From: Lacinutrix sp. MedPE-SW | GTDB taxonomy: Bacteria; Bacteroidota; Bacteroidia; Flavobacteriales; Flavobacteriaceae | DNA length: 64,000 bases | Direction: 5' to 3' | NCBI RefSeq assembly: GCF_001874145.1 | Contig: NZ_MPCX01000005.1 | Location: 124,001 to 188,000, forward strand | Part shown: positions 56,159-64,000 of the stretch, piece after piece | How the letters are laid out: every line of letters starts with the position of its first letter | How positions within the stretch are numbered: position 1 is the first letter of the stretch | The notes under the pieces: generated by a model | The model's database searches: none | What the model was told of the DNA's origin: nothing | The model's input: the letters and a program-made list of their open reading frames with translations, nothing else | Made by a program: the position numbers and the translations under genes

Positions 56159-58378
56159 ATGACAGCCTTAGAAATTGAAAAAGAAAATGCAGCTATTGCA
56201 AAAGCCTACAAAAACCTACTTAAAGTAAGTTATACCTCATTAACAGAAGATGATAAAAAACTTATTAGAAAAGCTTTTGAAGTTGCTGTAGATGCTCACA
56301 AAGAACAACGAAGAAAAAGCGGTGAAGCTTATATTTTTCATCCTATTGCTGTGGCACGAATTGTAGCTTCAGAAATAGGACTTGATGCTACATCAATTGC
56401 TGCTGCTCTACTCCATGATGTTGTAGAAGACAATGAAGATTACTCTATAAAAGATATTGAACAATTATTTGGTGAAACTGTTGCCAGAATTGTAGATGGT
56501 TTAACAAAAATATCGTCTATGAGTAAAGACACTGCAATGGATGTGTCTTTACAAGCCGAAAATTTTAGAAAAATGTTACTTACATTAAATGATGATGTAA
56601 GAGTAATTATTATTAAAATTGCCGATCGCTTACACAATATGCAAACTATGGACTCTATGCGTCCAGATAAGCAAGTTAAAATTGCAAGCGAAACACTATA
56701 TATTTATGCTCCATTAGCACACAGAATTGGACTTTACAACATAAAAACCGAACTAGAAGATTTAAGCTTAAAATATACAGAACCAGAAGTTTATAACGAC
56801 ATTTTATTTAAACTAAAGGAAAGTAAAGAAGAACAAGACGCCTATATAAACGACTTTAATAACGTTATAAAAACATCTTTAGATAGGGAAAATTTAAATT
56901 ACGAAATAAAAGGAAGACCAAAATCTATATTTTCTATAAAAAGAAAAATGGATAAGCAAGGAGTTTCTTTCGATGAGGTTTACGATAAATTTGCTGTAAG
57001 AATTATATATAAATCTGATACTGCAAACGAAAAATTCTTAGCCTGGAAAATATACTCTGTAGTAACAGATCATTTTAGGCCAAACCCAATAAGACTAAGA
57101 GATTGGATTTCGTCACCAAAATCTACAGGTTACGAAGCCTTACATATTACCGTAATGGGACCTAAAGGACGTTGGGTAGAAGTACAAATTAGAAGTGAGC
57201 GTATGAACGAGATAGCCGAAAAAGGTTATGCAGCTCACTATAAATACAAAAATGAAAACGATAAAGACGATAATTTAGACTTGTGGATAAACCGCTTACA
57301 AGAAGCCTTAGAAAATCACGAAACTAATGCTGTCGATTTTGTAGAGCAGTTTAAACTTAACTTATACTCAAAGGAAATTTTTGTTTTTACGCCCAAAGGA
57401 GATTTAAAATCTTTACCTAAAGGCGCAACACCATTAGATTTTGCTTTTAACATACATACCGAAGTTGGTATGAAAACACGAGGTGCAAAAGTTAATGGTA
57501 AACTAGTACCATTAAGTCACGAGTTAAAAAGTGGAGATCAAGTAGATATTTTAACCTCCGAAAATATAAAGCCAAATCCAAATTGGTTAGATTACGCAAC
57601 AACATCGCGTGCACGCTCTAAAATAAAATCACTTTTAAAAGAAGAGAAAAAAGAAATTGCAGAAGACGGCAAAGAGATTTTACGTCGTAAATTAAAACAA
57701 TTAAAAATTACGCTTAATGAAAAATCGGTTAACGAAATGGTTAATCACTTTAAGCTTAAAACCAGTTTAGATTTATTTTATCGTGTAGGTATTGGTTCTA
57801 TTAGTAACCCAATGCTAAAAGAATACGCAGCCTCTAGAAGTAATGCACTTGTTAGTTTTATAAAAAATAAAATTAACCGAAAAAACAACGTTTCAAAAGA
57901 AGATTTAGAAAAAGACGAAATTACCAACAAATACGATATGTTGGTATTTGGTAAAGAAGAAGAACGCCTAGATTATAAATTAGCCACTTGCTGTAACCCA
58001 ATTCCTGGTGACGCTGTATTTGGATTTCTTACAATTAACGATGGTATTAAAGTACACAAAAACAATTGCCCAAATGCACTAAGCTTACAATCTAATTATG
58101 CTTACCGTATTATGCAGGCAAAATGGATAGATTCTTCTCAACAAGAATACCACGCAAACATTAGACTTTCTGGTATAGACAATCTTGGTTTAGTAAACGA
58201 TATTACTAAAGTAATCTCTAGTAATATGCATGTAAACATGACAAGCATTAGTTTTAAAAGTGACGATGGTATTTTCTCAGGTAAAATTAATTTAAGTGTA
58301 AAAAACAAAACCCTATTAAAAAAGGTTATGGATAACCTGAAGAAGATTAATGGTATTGAGAAAGTAACACGCATGTAA
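56159..58378 (+). CDS. Bifunctional (p)ppGpp synthetase/hydrolase (RelA/SpoT)
   Basis: This 739-residue protein is the Bacteroidota Rel-type enzyme that makes and degrades the alarmone (p)ppGpp. The hydrolase HD domain has His61 and the pair His86-Asp87 in L-L-H-D-V-V-E-D. The synthetase domain contains K-F-A-V-R-I-I-Y and G-Y-E-A-L-H-I-T. A TGS domain starts near residue 400 (E-I-F-V-F-T-P-K-G-D). An ACT domain closes the chain (A-N-I-R-L-S-G-I-D-N-L-G). Both active sites look intact. It is followed by a fur-family gene 95 bases later. Confidence 0.96.
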   Translation: MTALEIEKENAAIAKAYKNLLKVSYTSLTEDDKKLIRKAFEVAVDAHKEQRRKSGEAYIFHPIAVARIVASEIGLDATSIAAALLHDVVEDNEDYSIKDIEQLFGETVARIVDGLTKISSMSKDTAMDVSLQAENFRKMLLTLNDDVRVIIIKIADRLHNMQTMDSMRPDKQVKIASETLYIYAPLAHRIGLYNIKTELEDLSLKYTEPEVYNDILFKLKESKEEQDAYINDFNNVIKTSLDRENLNYEIKGRPKSIFSIKRKMDKQGVSFDEVYDKFAVRIIYKSDTANEKFLAWKIYSVVTDHFRPNPIRLRDWISSPKSTGYEALHITVMGPKGRWVEVQIRSERMNEIAEKGYAAHYKYKNENDKDDNLDLWINRLQEALENHETNAVDFVEQFKLNLYSKEIFVFTPKGDLKSLPKGATPLDFAFNIHTEVGMKTRGAKVNGKLVPLSHELKSGDQVDILTSENIKPNPNWLDYATTSRARSKIKSLLKEEKKEIAEDGKEILRRKLKQLKITLNEKSVNEMVNHFKLKTSLDLFYRVGIGSISNPMLKEYAASRSNALVSFIKNKINRKNNVSKEDLEKDEITNKYDMLVFGKEEERLDYKLATCCNPIPGDAVFGFLTINDGIKVHKNNCPNALSLQSNYAYRIMQAKWIDSSQQEYHANIRLSGIDNLGLVNDITKVISSNMHVNMTSISFKSDDGIFSGKINLSVKNKTLLKKVMDNLKKINGIEKVTRM

Positions 58379-58455
58379 CGCTTCACTTGTTAATAACTGA
58401 TTGATAACACGCTATTGAATATTACAAATTTATAGAATAACCTCAAAAAATTACG

Positions 58456-58463
58456 TAAATTTG
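58456..58463 (+). promoter_or_regulatory. -7 element for the Fur-family gene
   Basis: TAAATTTG matches TAnnTTTG and lies 10 bases before the ATG at 58474, so the mRNA would have a very short leader. Confidence 0.6.
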
Positions 58464-58473
58464 TCGCGTAATT

Positions 58474-58932
58474 ATGAGCGCAAATACAGAAAATAAAAAT
58501 CAAGAGATTGTAAAAAATGTTTTTACAACTTTTTTAGAAAGTAATGGTCACCGTAAAACTCCGGAACGTTACGCTATACTTCAAGAAATTTACAATAGTA
58601 AAGAGCATTTTGATATTGAGTCTTTATATTTAAATATGAAGAATAAAAAATATCGTGTGAGTCGAGCAACGCTTTACAATACTATAGAACTACTTTTAGA
58701 TTCGGGATTGGTACGTAAACACCAGTTTGGTCAAAACCAAGCTCATTACGAAAAATCTTATTTCGATAAACAACATGATCATGTTATATTAACAGATACT
58801 GGTGAAGTTATCGAATTTTGCGATCCTAGAATACAGTCTATAAAAAAAACAATAGAGGAAGTTTTTGATATAAAAATCAACAACCATTCCCTATATTTTT
58901 ATGGCACAAAAAACACAACAAAAGACAACTAA
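58474..58932 (+). CDS. Fur family transcriptional regulator
   Basis: This 152-residue protein has the Fur winged-helix ([10 protein letters not shown] and V-S-R-A-T-L-Y-N-T) and the metal-site H-D-H-V-I-L. It has only one cysteine (Cys116), so it lacks the CxxC pairs of the structural zinc site. This places it with Fur/PerR variants that bind metal through His and acidic residues. It lies between the rel gene and purA, with 15 bases to purA, so it may be cotranscribed with purA. Confidence 0.92.
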   Translation: MSANTENKNQEIVKNVFTTFLESNGHRKTPERYAILQEIYNSKEHFDIESLYLNMKNKKYRVSRATLYNTIELLLDSGLVRKHQFGQNQAHYEKSYFDKQHDHVILTDTGEVIEFCDPRIQSIKKTIEEVFDIKINNHSLYFYGTKNTTKDN

Positions 58933-58947
58933 AAACAATTATTTATA

Positions 58948-60219
58948 ATGGCAGTAGATTTACTACTAGGTTTACAATGGGGAGACGAAGGCAAAGGAAA
59001 AATTGTCGATGTATTAACCGCTAACTACAATATTATTGCACGCTTTCAAGGTGGGCCAAATGCAGGACATACATTAAAATTCGATGGTATAAAACATGTA
59101 TTACGTACAATTCCTTCTGGTATTTTTCACAAAGATGCTATGAATGTGATTGGTAATGGTGTTGTTGTTGATCCTGTTGTTTTTATAAAAGAATTAGAAG
59201 GTTTAGATCAATTTAATATTGACTATAAAGCTAAGTTAATTGTGTCTCGAAAAGCACACTTAATTTTACCAACACACCGTTTACTAGATGCTGCAAGTGA
59301 AGCCTCAAAAGGTAAAGCTAAAATTGGTTCTACTCTTAAAGGTATAGGACCAACTTATATGGATAAAACAGGTAGAAATGGTATTCGCGTTGGAGATTTA
59401 GAAATGCCAGATTGGAAAGAAAAATACCGTGCTTTAGCAAACAAACACGAAGCCATGATAGCGTTCTATGATGTAGATATTCAATACGATTTAGAAGAAA
59501 TGGAAGTTGAATTTTTCGAATCTGTAGAAAGATTAAAAGAATTACAATTTATAGACAGTGAAGCCTATTTACACCAAGCGTTAAAAGATGAAAAAACTAT
59601 CTTAGCCGAAGGTGCTCAAGGTTCTCTTTTAGATATTGATTTTGGTACATATCCATTTGTAACATCATCTAACACAACAGCTGCTGGTGCTTGTACAGGT
59701 TTAGGTATTGCACCAAATAGAATAAAAGAAGTATTTGGTATTTTTAAAGCTTACACAACACGTGTTGGTTCTGGACCATTTCCTACAGAGTTATTTGATG
59801 CAGATGGCGAAGAAATGGCTAGAGTTGGTCAAGAATTTGGTGCTGTAACAGGTAGAGCAAGACGTTGTGGTTGGTTAGATTTAGTAGCCTTAAAATACAC
59901 TTGTCGCGTTAATGGTGTAACACAATTAATGATGATGAAAAGTGATGTATTATCTGGGTTTAAAACTTTAAAAGTAGCAACAGCATACAAGTATAAAGGC
60001 GAAACAATTGAGCATTTACCATTTAATATAGAACCAGAAAACGTAGAACCTGTATATACAGAGTTTAAAGGTTGGAGCGAAGATTTAACTAAAATGAGCG
60101 ACGCTTCTCAATTACCAAAAGAACTTAACGATTATATCGCTTTCTTAGAAAAAGAATTAGAAATACCTATTAAAATTGTATCTGTTGGACCAGATAGAAA
60201 ACAAACTATTTTTAGATAA
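58948..60219 (+). CDS. purA: Adenylosuccinate synthase
   Basis: PurA joins aspartate to IMP with GTP on the way to AMP. The 423-residue protein begins with G-L-Q-W-G-D-E-G-K-G-K, the P-loop of the family. It has G-P-N-A-G-H-T near residue 33, Q-G-S-L-L-D-I-D-F-G-T-Y-P-F-V-T and T-G-R-A-R-R-C-G-W-L-D. Length and motifs are canonical. A terminator follows at once. Confidence 0.98.
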   Translation: MAVDLLLGLQWGDEGKGKIVDVLTANYNIIARFQGGPNAGHTLKFDGIKHVLRTIPSGIFHKDAMNVIGNGVVVDPVVFIKELEGLDQFNIDYKAKLIVSRKAHLILPTHRLLDAASEASKGKAKIGSTLKGIGPTYMDKTGRNGIRVGDLEMPDWKEKYRALANKHEAMIAFYDVDIQYDLEEMEVEFFESVERLKELQFIDSEAYLHQALKDEKTILAEGAQGSLLDIDFGTYPFVTSSNTTAAGACTGLGIAPNRIKEVFGIFKAYTTRVGSGPFPTELFDADGEEMARVGQEFGAVTGRARRCGWLDLVALKYTCRVNGVTQLMMMKSDVLSGFKTLKVATAYKYKGETIEHLPFNIEPENVEPVYTEFKGWSEDLTKMSDASQLPKELNDYIAFLEKELEIPIKIVSVGPDRKQTIFR

Positions 60220-60240
60220 TTTTCTTAAATACTACAGTAT

Positions 60241-60277
60241 TAAAACCTGCCAAGAAATAATTTTCGGCAGGTTTTTT
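60241..60277 (+). terminator. Terminator after purA
   Basis: AAAACCTGCC pairs with GGCAGGTTTT and is followed by T. It lies 21 bases after the purA stop, before the OstA-like gene. Confidence 0.85.
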
Positions 60278-60334
60278 GGTATTATACTACTATTAAATTT
60301 ATGCCAATACATAATGTCAACTCATTATTATCGT

Positions 60335-60342
60335 TATTTTTG
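60335..60342 (+). promoter_or_regulatory. -7 element for the OstA-like gene
   Basis: TATTTTTG matches TAnnTTTG, 19 bases before the chosen ATG at 60362. It supports that start over the long upstream extension. Confidence 0.5.
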
Positions 60343-60361
60343 TTCAAACTCTAAAAACAAG

Positions 60362-62182
60362 ATGTTTAAAAACCTATTTATACTTTTATTTTTCAGTTTT
60401 ATAGCAACTCAAAGTTTTGCTCAAAAACAAAAAAATATAGAAATTAAAGACTCTGGAGCCTTTGGTTCTATAGACGAAGAAAAATTTCCTGGAGCAAGAA
60501 TATTAACGCGTAGTGATGCAGGTCAAGTACACGTCTACCATGATGGTATAGATATGTGGTGTGATCAAGCCGTAGTTTACGGAAAAGAAAATTTTGTTGA
60601 AGCTTACGGTAATGTTTTAATGAAACAAGGCGACACCATACAAATGGTAGCAAAATATGCAGAGTATAGTGGTAAAACCCAATTAGCAGTTGCTAAGGGA
60701 GAAGTTGTTTTAACCGAGCCAAGCTCTACTCTAACTACCGAAAAATTATTTTTTGACCGTACTAAACAACAAGCTTTTTATAACGATTTTGGAAAAGTAG
60801 TTCGCGACTCTTCAGGGACAATTACCAGTACTGTTGGTCGTTACTATATGCAAAAAAAGAAATACCGCTTTTTAAACACAGTAGAACTTGTAAATCCAGA
60901 ATATACATTAACAACAAATCAATTAGATTTTTATTCAGAAAGTGGCCATGCATACATGTATGGACCATCAACAATAGTAGGAGAAACAAGTACCATTTAT
61001 TGTGAGCGCGGTTTTTACGACACAAATGAAGATACAGGCTATTTTATTAAAAACTCTAAAATAGATTACGATAACCGCCAAGTTGTTGGAGACAGCATGT
61101 ATTTTGATAGAAAAATAGATTTCGCTTCAGCAACAAATAATATTACAATTACAGATACAATTAATAACAGTATTATTCGAGGTCACTATGCAGAAGTTTA
61201 CAAAGCAAAAGATTCTGCTTTTGTAACCAAACGCGCACTAGCTGTAAGCCTACAAGAAAATGACTCCATCTACTTACACGCAGATACTTTAATGGTTACA
61301 GGTAAAGAGAACCATAGAATAACACGTGCTTTTAGAAATGCAAAACTTTATAAATCTGATGTTAGTGGTAAAGCAGATTCTATTCACGTAAATCATCAAA
61401 CAGGTTTAACACAATTAATTAATTTATCTCAATCATCTTCTCAAGAGGCATTTGCAACAAAAAGAAGACCAATACTATGGAATTTAAAAAACCAAATGAC
61501 TGGAGATACAATTCACTTAAAATCTAATCCAGATACAGAAAAAATTGATTCTTTAATTGTATTTGAAAATGCTTTCATGATTAGTAAAGACACTCTAAGC
61601 GACGACGGTTACAGCCAAATAAAAGGAAAACGACTTATTGGTTTGTTTGATACAGAAAACCAATTAAAAAATGTAAATATTTATAAAAATGCAGAATCCA
61701 TTTTTTATATGAGAGATGAAAATGACGAACTTGTAGGCATAGATAAAGCAAGATCTGCAAATATAGAAATGGTGTTTAGCAATGGAGATATAGATATGTA
61801 TAAACGTATTTTAAATCCTGAAGCCAAAACATTTCCTGAAGAAGAATTTCCTAAAAACTCAAAAAAATTAGTTGGATTTGATTGGCGTGAAGATGAAAGA
61901 CCGTTAAATGTTGAAGATTTATTTAAAGACGATCCTCCTTTAGAACTTGTAAAAATTAATGGTTTAGAACCTTTTGTACCAGAAGAAGAATTTTTTGATA
62001 AAGCACTTTTAGACCGTGTTGAAAAAGCAGATGAAGAAGCAAAACCAAAAATTAGAGTTAGCGGTATAACAAGTGAAACTAATGAGCCAGAACCTAAAGC
62101 TTCAAGACAAATACCAAAAAAGATTTTAAAACAACCTAAATTGGTACCTGCTATAAAAGCTAGCAGTAAAGACGAAGAGTAG
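60362..62182 (+). CDS. OstA-like LPS-transport protein
   Basis: I chose ATG 60362 (606 residues), because it opens a clean signal peptide (F-K-N-L-F-I-L-L-F-F-S-F ending TQSFAQ). An upstream in-frame extension would cross the purA terminator and a -7 promoter box. The mature N-terminal part carries LptA/OstA-type beta-jellyroll repeats (Y-G-N-V-L-M-K-Q-G-D, A-K-Y-A-E-Y-S-G, A-K-G-E-V-V-L-T), followed by further repeats up to about residue 500. The C-terminus is charged and Pro/Lys-rich. The role is probably as a periplasmic component moving lipopolysaccharide outward. It is followed after 5 bases by an aminotransferase gene. Confidence 0.9.
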   Translation: MFKNLFILLFFSFIATQSFAQKQKNIEIKDSGAFGSIDEEKFPGARILTRSDAGQVHVYHDGIDMWCDQAVVYGKENFVEAYGNVLMKQGDTIQMVAKYAEYSGKTQLAVAKGEVVLTEPSSTLTTEKLFFDRTKQQAFYNDFGKVVRDSSGTITSTVGRYYMQKKKYRFLNTVELVNPEYTLTTNQLDFYSESGHAYMYGPSTIVGETSTIYCERGFYDTNEDTGYFIKNSKIDYDNRQVVGDSMYFDRKIDFASATNNITITDTINNSIIRGHYAEVYKAKDSAFVTKRALAVSLQENDSIYLHADTLMVTGKENHRITRAFRNAKLYKSDVSGKADSIHVNHQTGLTQLINLSQSSSQEAFATKRRPILWNLKNQMTGDTIHLKSNPDTEKIDSLIVFENAFMISKDTLSDDGYSQIKGKRLIGLFDTENQLKNVNIYKNAESIFYMRDENDELVGIDKARSANIEMVFSNGDIDMYKRILNPEAKTFPEEEFPKNSKKLVGFDWREDERPLNVEDLFKDDPPLELVKINGLEPFVPEEEFFDKALLDRVEKADEEAKPKIRVSGITSETNEPEPKASRQIPKKILKQPKLVPAIKASSKDEE

Positions 62183-62187
62183 AAATA

Positions 62188-63378
62188 ATGCAAAACGATT
62201 TCTTTAAATATCAAGCACAAACCTCACCTTATCCTTTAGCAATGGAAGTTTCACACGCTAAAGGCTCTTATATATACGATACCCAAAACAACAAATATTT
62301 AGACTTTGTTGCAGGTGTTTCTGCTTGTACTTTAGGTCATAATCACCCAAAAGTAATTTCAGCAATAAAACAGCAGCTAGACAAGTACTTACACGTTATG
62401 GTTTATGGTGAATATGTACAAAAACCAGCTGTAGAACTCACTAAATTATTAGCAAAACATCTGCCAGAAAATTTAGAAAAAACATACCTAGTTAACTCTG
62501 GAACAGAAGCTATTGAAGGTGCTATAAAACTCGCAAGACGTGCAACAGGAAGGAGTCAAATTATTGCAGCTCACAACGCATACCACGGTAATACTATGGG
62601 CTCTTTAAGTTTAATGGATTTTGAAGAACGCAAAGCTCCATTTCGTCCGTTATTACCAGAAGTGAGCCATATAACTTTTAATCACGAACCACATTTAAAG
62701 CACATTACAAATAAAACCGCTTGCGTAATTCTTGAAACTATACAAGGTGGCGCAGGTTTTATAGAGCCAAAAAACAACTACTTACAAAAAGTACAAAAAA
62801 GATGTCATGACGTTGGTGCGCTTTTAATTTTAGACGAAATACAGCCTGGAGTTGGTAGAACTGGAAAACTTTTTGGTTTTCAAAATTATAATTGCAATCC
62901 AGATATTTTAGTAACAGGAAAAGGCCTTGGTGGCGGTATGCCAATTGGTGCGTTTACAGCATCAAGCCAGTTAATGGATTGCTTGCAAGATAACCCTAAG
63001 CTAGGTCATATAACTACTTTTGGTGGCCATCCAGTTATTGCTGCCGCTGCCCTAGCAACCTTGCAAGAAGTAATTAGTAGTGACTTAATGTCACAAGCTT
63101 TAGAAAAAGAACAACTTATAAGACAACATTTAAAACACGAATTAATTACCGAAATTCGAGGAAAAGGATTAATGTTAGCTGCTATAACTCCTTCTGCAGA
63201 AATCACTAACCAGTTGATTTTAAATACCCAAGACGCTGGACTAATCTCTTTTTGGTTGCTTTTCGAGCCAAAAGCAATTAGAATTACACCACCACTAACT
63301 ATATCTAATCAAGAAATTATTGATGGCTGTGGCATCATTATTGAATTACTTAATAAAATACAAAGCGAAAACAATTAA
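62188..63378 (+). CDS. Class-III PLP-dependent aminotransferase
   Basis: This 396-residue fold-type-I enzyme has the PLP-lysine Lys245 in V-T-G-K-G-L-G-G and the acidic Asp216 in L-I-L-D-E-I-Q. The N-terminal V-N-S-G-T-E-A-I-E-G-A-I-K-L-A-R segment is that of the ornithine/acetylornithine group. It could act on acetylornithine, but no argD neighbours (argB, argC) are present, so the substrate is open. It starts 5 bases after the OstA-like gene and is likely cotranscribed with it. Confidence 0.93.
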   Translation: MQNDFFKYQAQTSPYPLAMEVSHAKGSYIYDTQNNKYLDFVAGVSACTLGHNHPKVISAIKQQLDKYLHVMVYGEYVQKPAVELTKLLAKHLPENLEKTYLVNSGTEAIEGAIKLARRATGRSQIIAAHNAYHGNTMGSLSLMDFEERKAPFRPLLPEVSHITFNHEPHLKHITNKTACVILETIQGGAGFIEPKNNYLQKVQKRCHDVGALLILDEIQPGVGRTGKLFGFQNYNCNPDILVTGKGLGGGMPIGAFTASSQLMDCLQDNPKLGHITTFGGHPVIAAAALATLQEVISSDLMSQALEKEQLIRQHLKHELITEIRGKGLMLAAITPSAEITNQLILNTQDAGLISFWLLFEPKAIRITPPLTISNQEIIDGCGIIIELLNKIQSENN

Positions 63379-63529
63379 TTTAATTATCTGTTAATCAAAT
63401 TATAAAGTGCTGTATTAGTTTAAAATTTTAGGTTGTTGATTACTTTGTTAAAAACATTTAGTGATTACGCCTTAAAAATGGACAATTGAGTACTACTTTT
63501 ATTATTGTTGAACGCTAGAAAATGTGCCT

Positions 63530-64000
63530 ATGGAATTTAGCCAAGAAGAAGAACATAACAAAATTTCACTTTCGAAGTTTGAATCTATGTTAAAAACAAA
63601 TAATATTTTGTTTTTCGATTCTAATGAATTTGAAAATATTATTCACCATTATTTAAATAATGGCAAAGTAGCATTGGCTAAAAAAGCTATAAAATTAGGA
63701 CTTGACCAACACCCAACATCTACAAATTTAAAACTCTTTAAAATTGAAGTATTTGTTTTTGAAAATGAACTAGAAAAAGCAAATGATTTATTAGACCAAT
63801 TACATCTTATAGAACCTTCAAACGAAGAAATCTACATTCAAAAAGCAAATATTTTATCAAAAGAAGATAAACATAACGAGGCTATAAGTGTGTTACAAAA
63901 AGCATTAGATTTAGCTGATGACACTTCAGATTTGTACTCTATTATAGGAATGGAATATTTATTTTTAGATCGTTTCGATTTAGCTAGAGATAATTTTATG
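63530..64000 (+). CDS. TPR-repeat protein, C-terminus cut by window edge
   Basis: The ATG at 63530 opens 157 codons that run off the window. The sequence shows tetratricopeptide-like helices (A-L-A-K-K-A-I-K-L-G, A-N-D-L-L-D-Q-L, A-I-S-V-L-Q-K-A-L-D-L-A) and no signal peptide in the visible part. TPRs mediate protein contacts. The rest of the protein and its role are unknown. Confidence 0.8.
   Translation, partial: MEFSQEEEHNKISLSKFESMLKTNNILFFDSNEFENIIHHYLNNGKVALAKKAIKLGLDQHPTSTNLKLFKIEVFVFENELEKANDLLDQLHLIEPSNEEIYIQKANILSKEDKHNEAISVLQKALDLADDTSDLYSIIGMEYLFLDRFDLARDNFM

Noticed and set aside
60176-60361. N-terminal extension of the OstA-like gene into purA
   Set aside because: It overlaps purA, crosses a terminator and a promoter box, and hides the signal peptide that begins at 60362.
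61705-62220. A 171-residue reading frame antisense to the OstA-like gene
   Set aside because: Its Ser-rich sequence is the reverse image of the Glu/Lys-rich tail of the OstA-like protein; no independent support.

Overview
This is about 64 kb of an AT-rich chromosome from a marine-type member of the Flavobacteriaceae (Bacteroidota). The evidence is the gene content: BshC, a DUF4295 protein beside rpmG/rpmB, a carboxypeptidase-regulatory-like TonB-dependent receptor, PBP1-like LysM lipoproteins and an OstA-like protein. Promoters of the form TTG-N17-20-TAnnTTTG recur, and Shine-Dalgarno sequences are absent before most starts. I see no tRNA, rRNA, CRISPR array, prophage or insertion sequence. 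Most of the window is ordinary core chromosome.

Layout. 1-13.9 kb is mainly minus strand: the start of a MORN-like secreted protein (cut by the window edge), yidC, pyrG, small proteins, a DUF922 protease-like protein, a LysM/PBP1-like lipoprotein, guaA, bshC, rimO and a secreted amidase. A REP-like palindromic element lies downstream of guaA. 14-16.3 kb holds two plus-strand lipoproteins (serine hydrolase, fibronectin-III repeats). 16.3-21.2 kb is a minus-strand core block: ftsY, DUF4295, rpmG, rpmB, cinA, an orphan HPt protein, a FAH-family hydrolase and a DnaQ-like exonuclease. 21.3-24.2 kb has a frameshifted glutaredoxin-domain protein, a short-chain dehydrogenase, a BamE-motif membrane protein and an esterase. 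24.4-32.2 kb has an E2 acyltransferase, a glycosyltransferase, recR, a sodium symporter, a CoA-binding protein and the outer-membrane receptor.

32.2-37.3 kb holds fabH, htpG and a YitT transporter-like protein, separated by the three longest gene-poor gaps. These gaps contain the most unusual material: a candidate 85-nt structured RNA with its own promoter and terminator, two tandem short-ORF/terminator units upstream of yitT, and two related TATGC-R-TGCATA palindromes. 37.3-41.9 kb pairs a protein of unknown family, whose motifs look like a divergent protein kinase, with pyruvate carboxylase. 42-48.3 kb contains the glyoxylate shunt (aceB-aceA) opposite a RamB/ScfR-type regulator, with GCGAA motifs and a perfect palindrome between them. 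48.4-56.1 kb carries membrane proteins, a FUSC transporter-like protein, a DEAD-box helicase and secreted proteins. 56.2-64 kb carries the (p)ppGpp synthetase/hydrolase, a Fur-family regulator, purA, an OstA-like LPS-transport protein, a class-III aminotransferase and the start of a TPR protein.

Together the genes cover anaplerosis (pyruvate carboxylase plus glyoxylate shunt), nucleotide synthesis (pyrG, guaA, purA), thiol and redox metabolism (bshC, glutaredoxin), envelope biogenesis (yidC, ftsY, OstA-like protein) and the stringent response. Function names rest on motifs read from the translated sequence; no database search was run.
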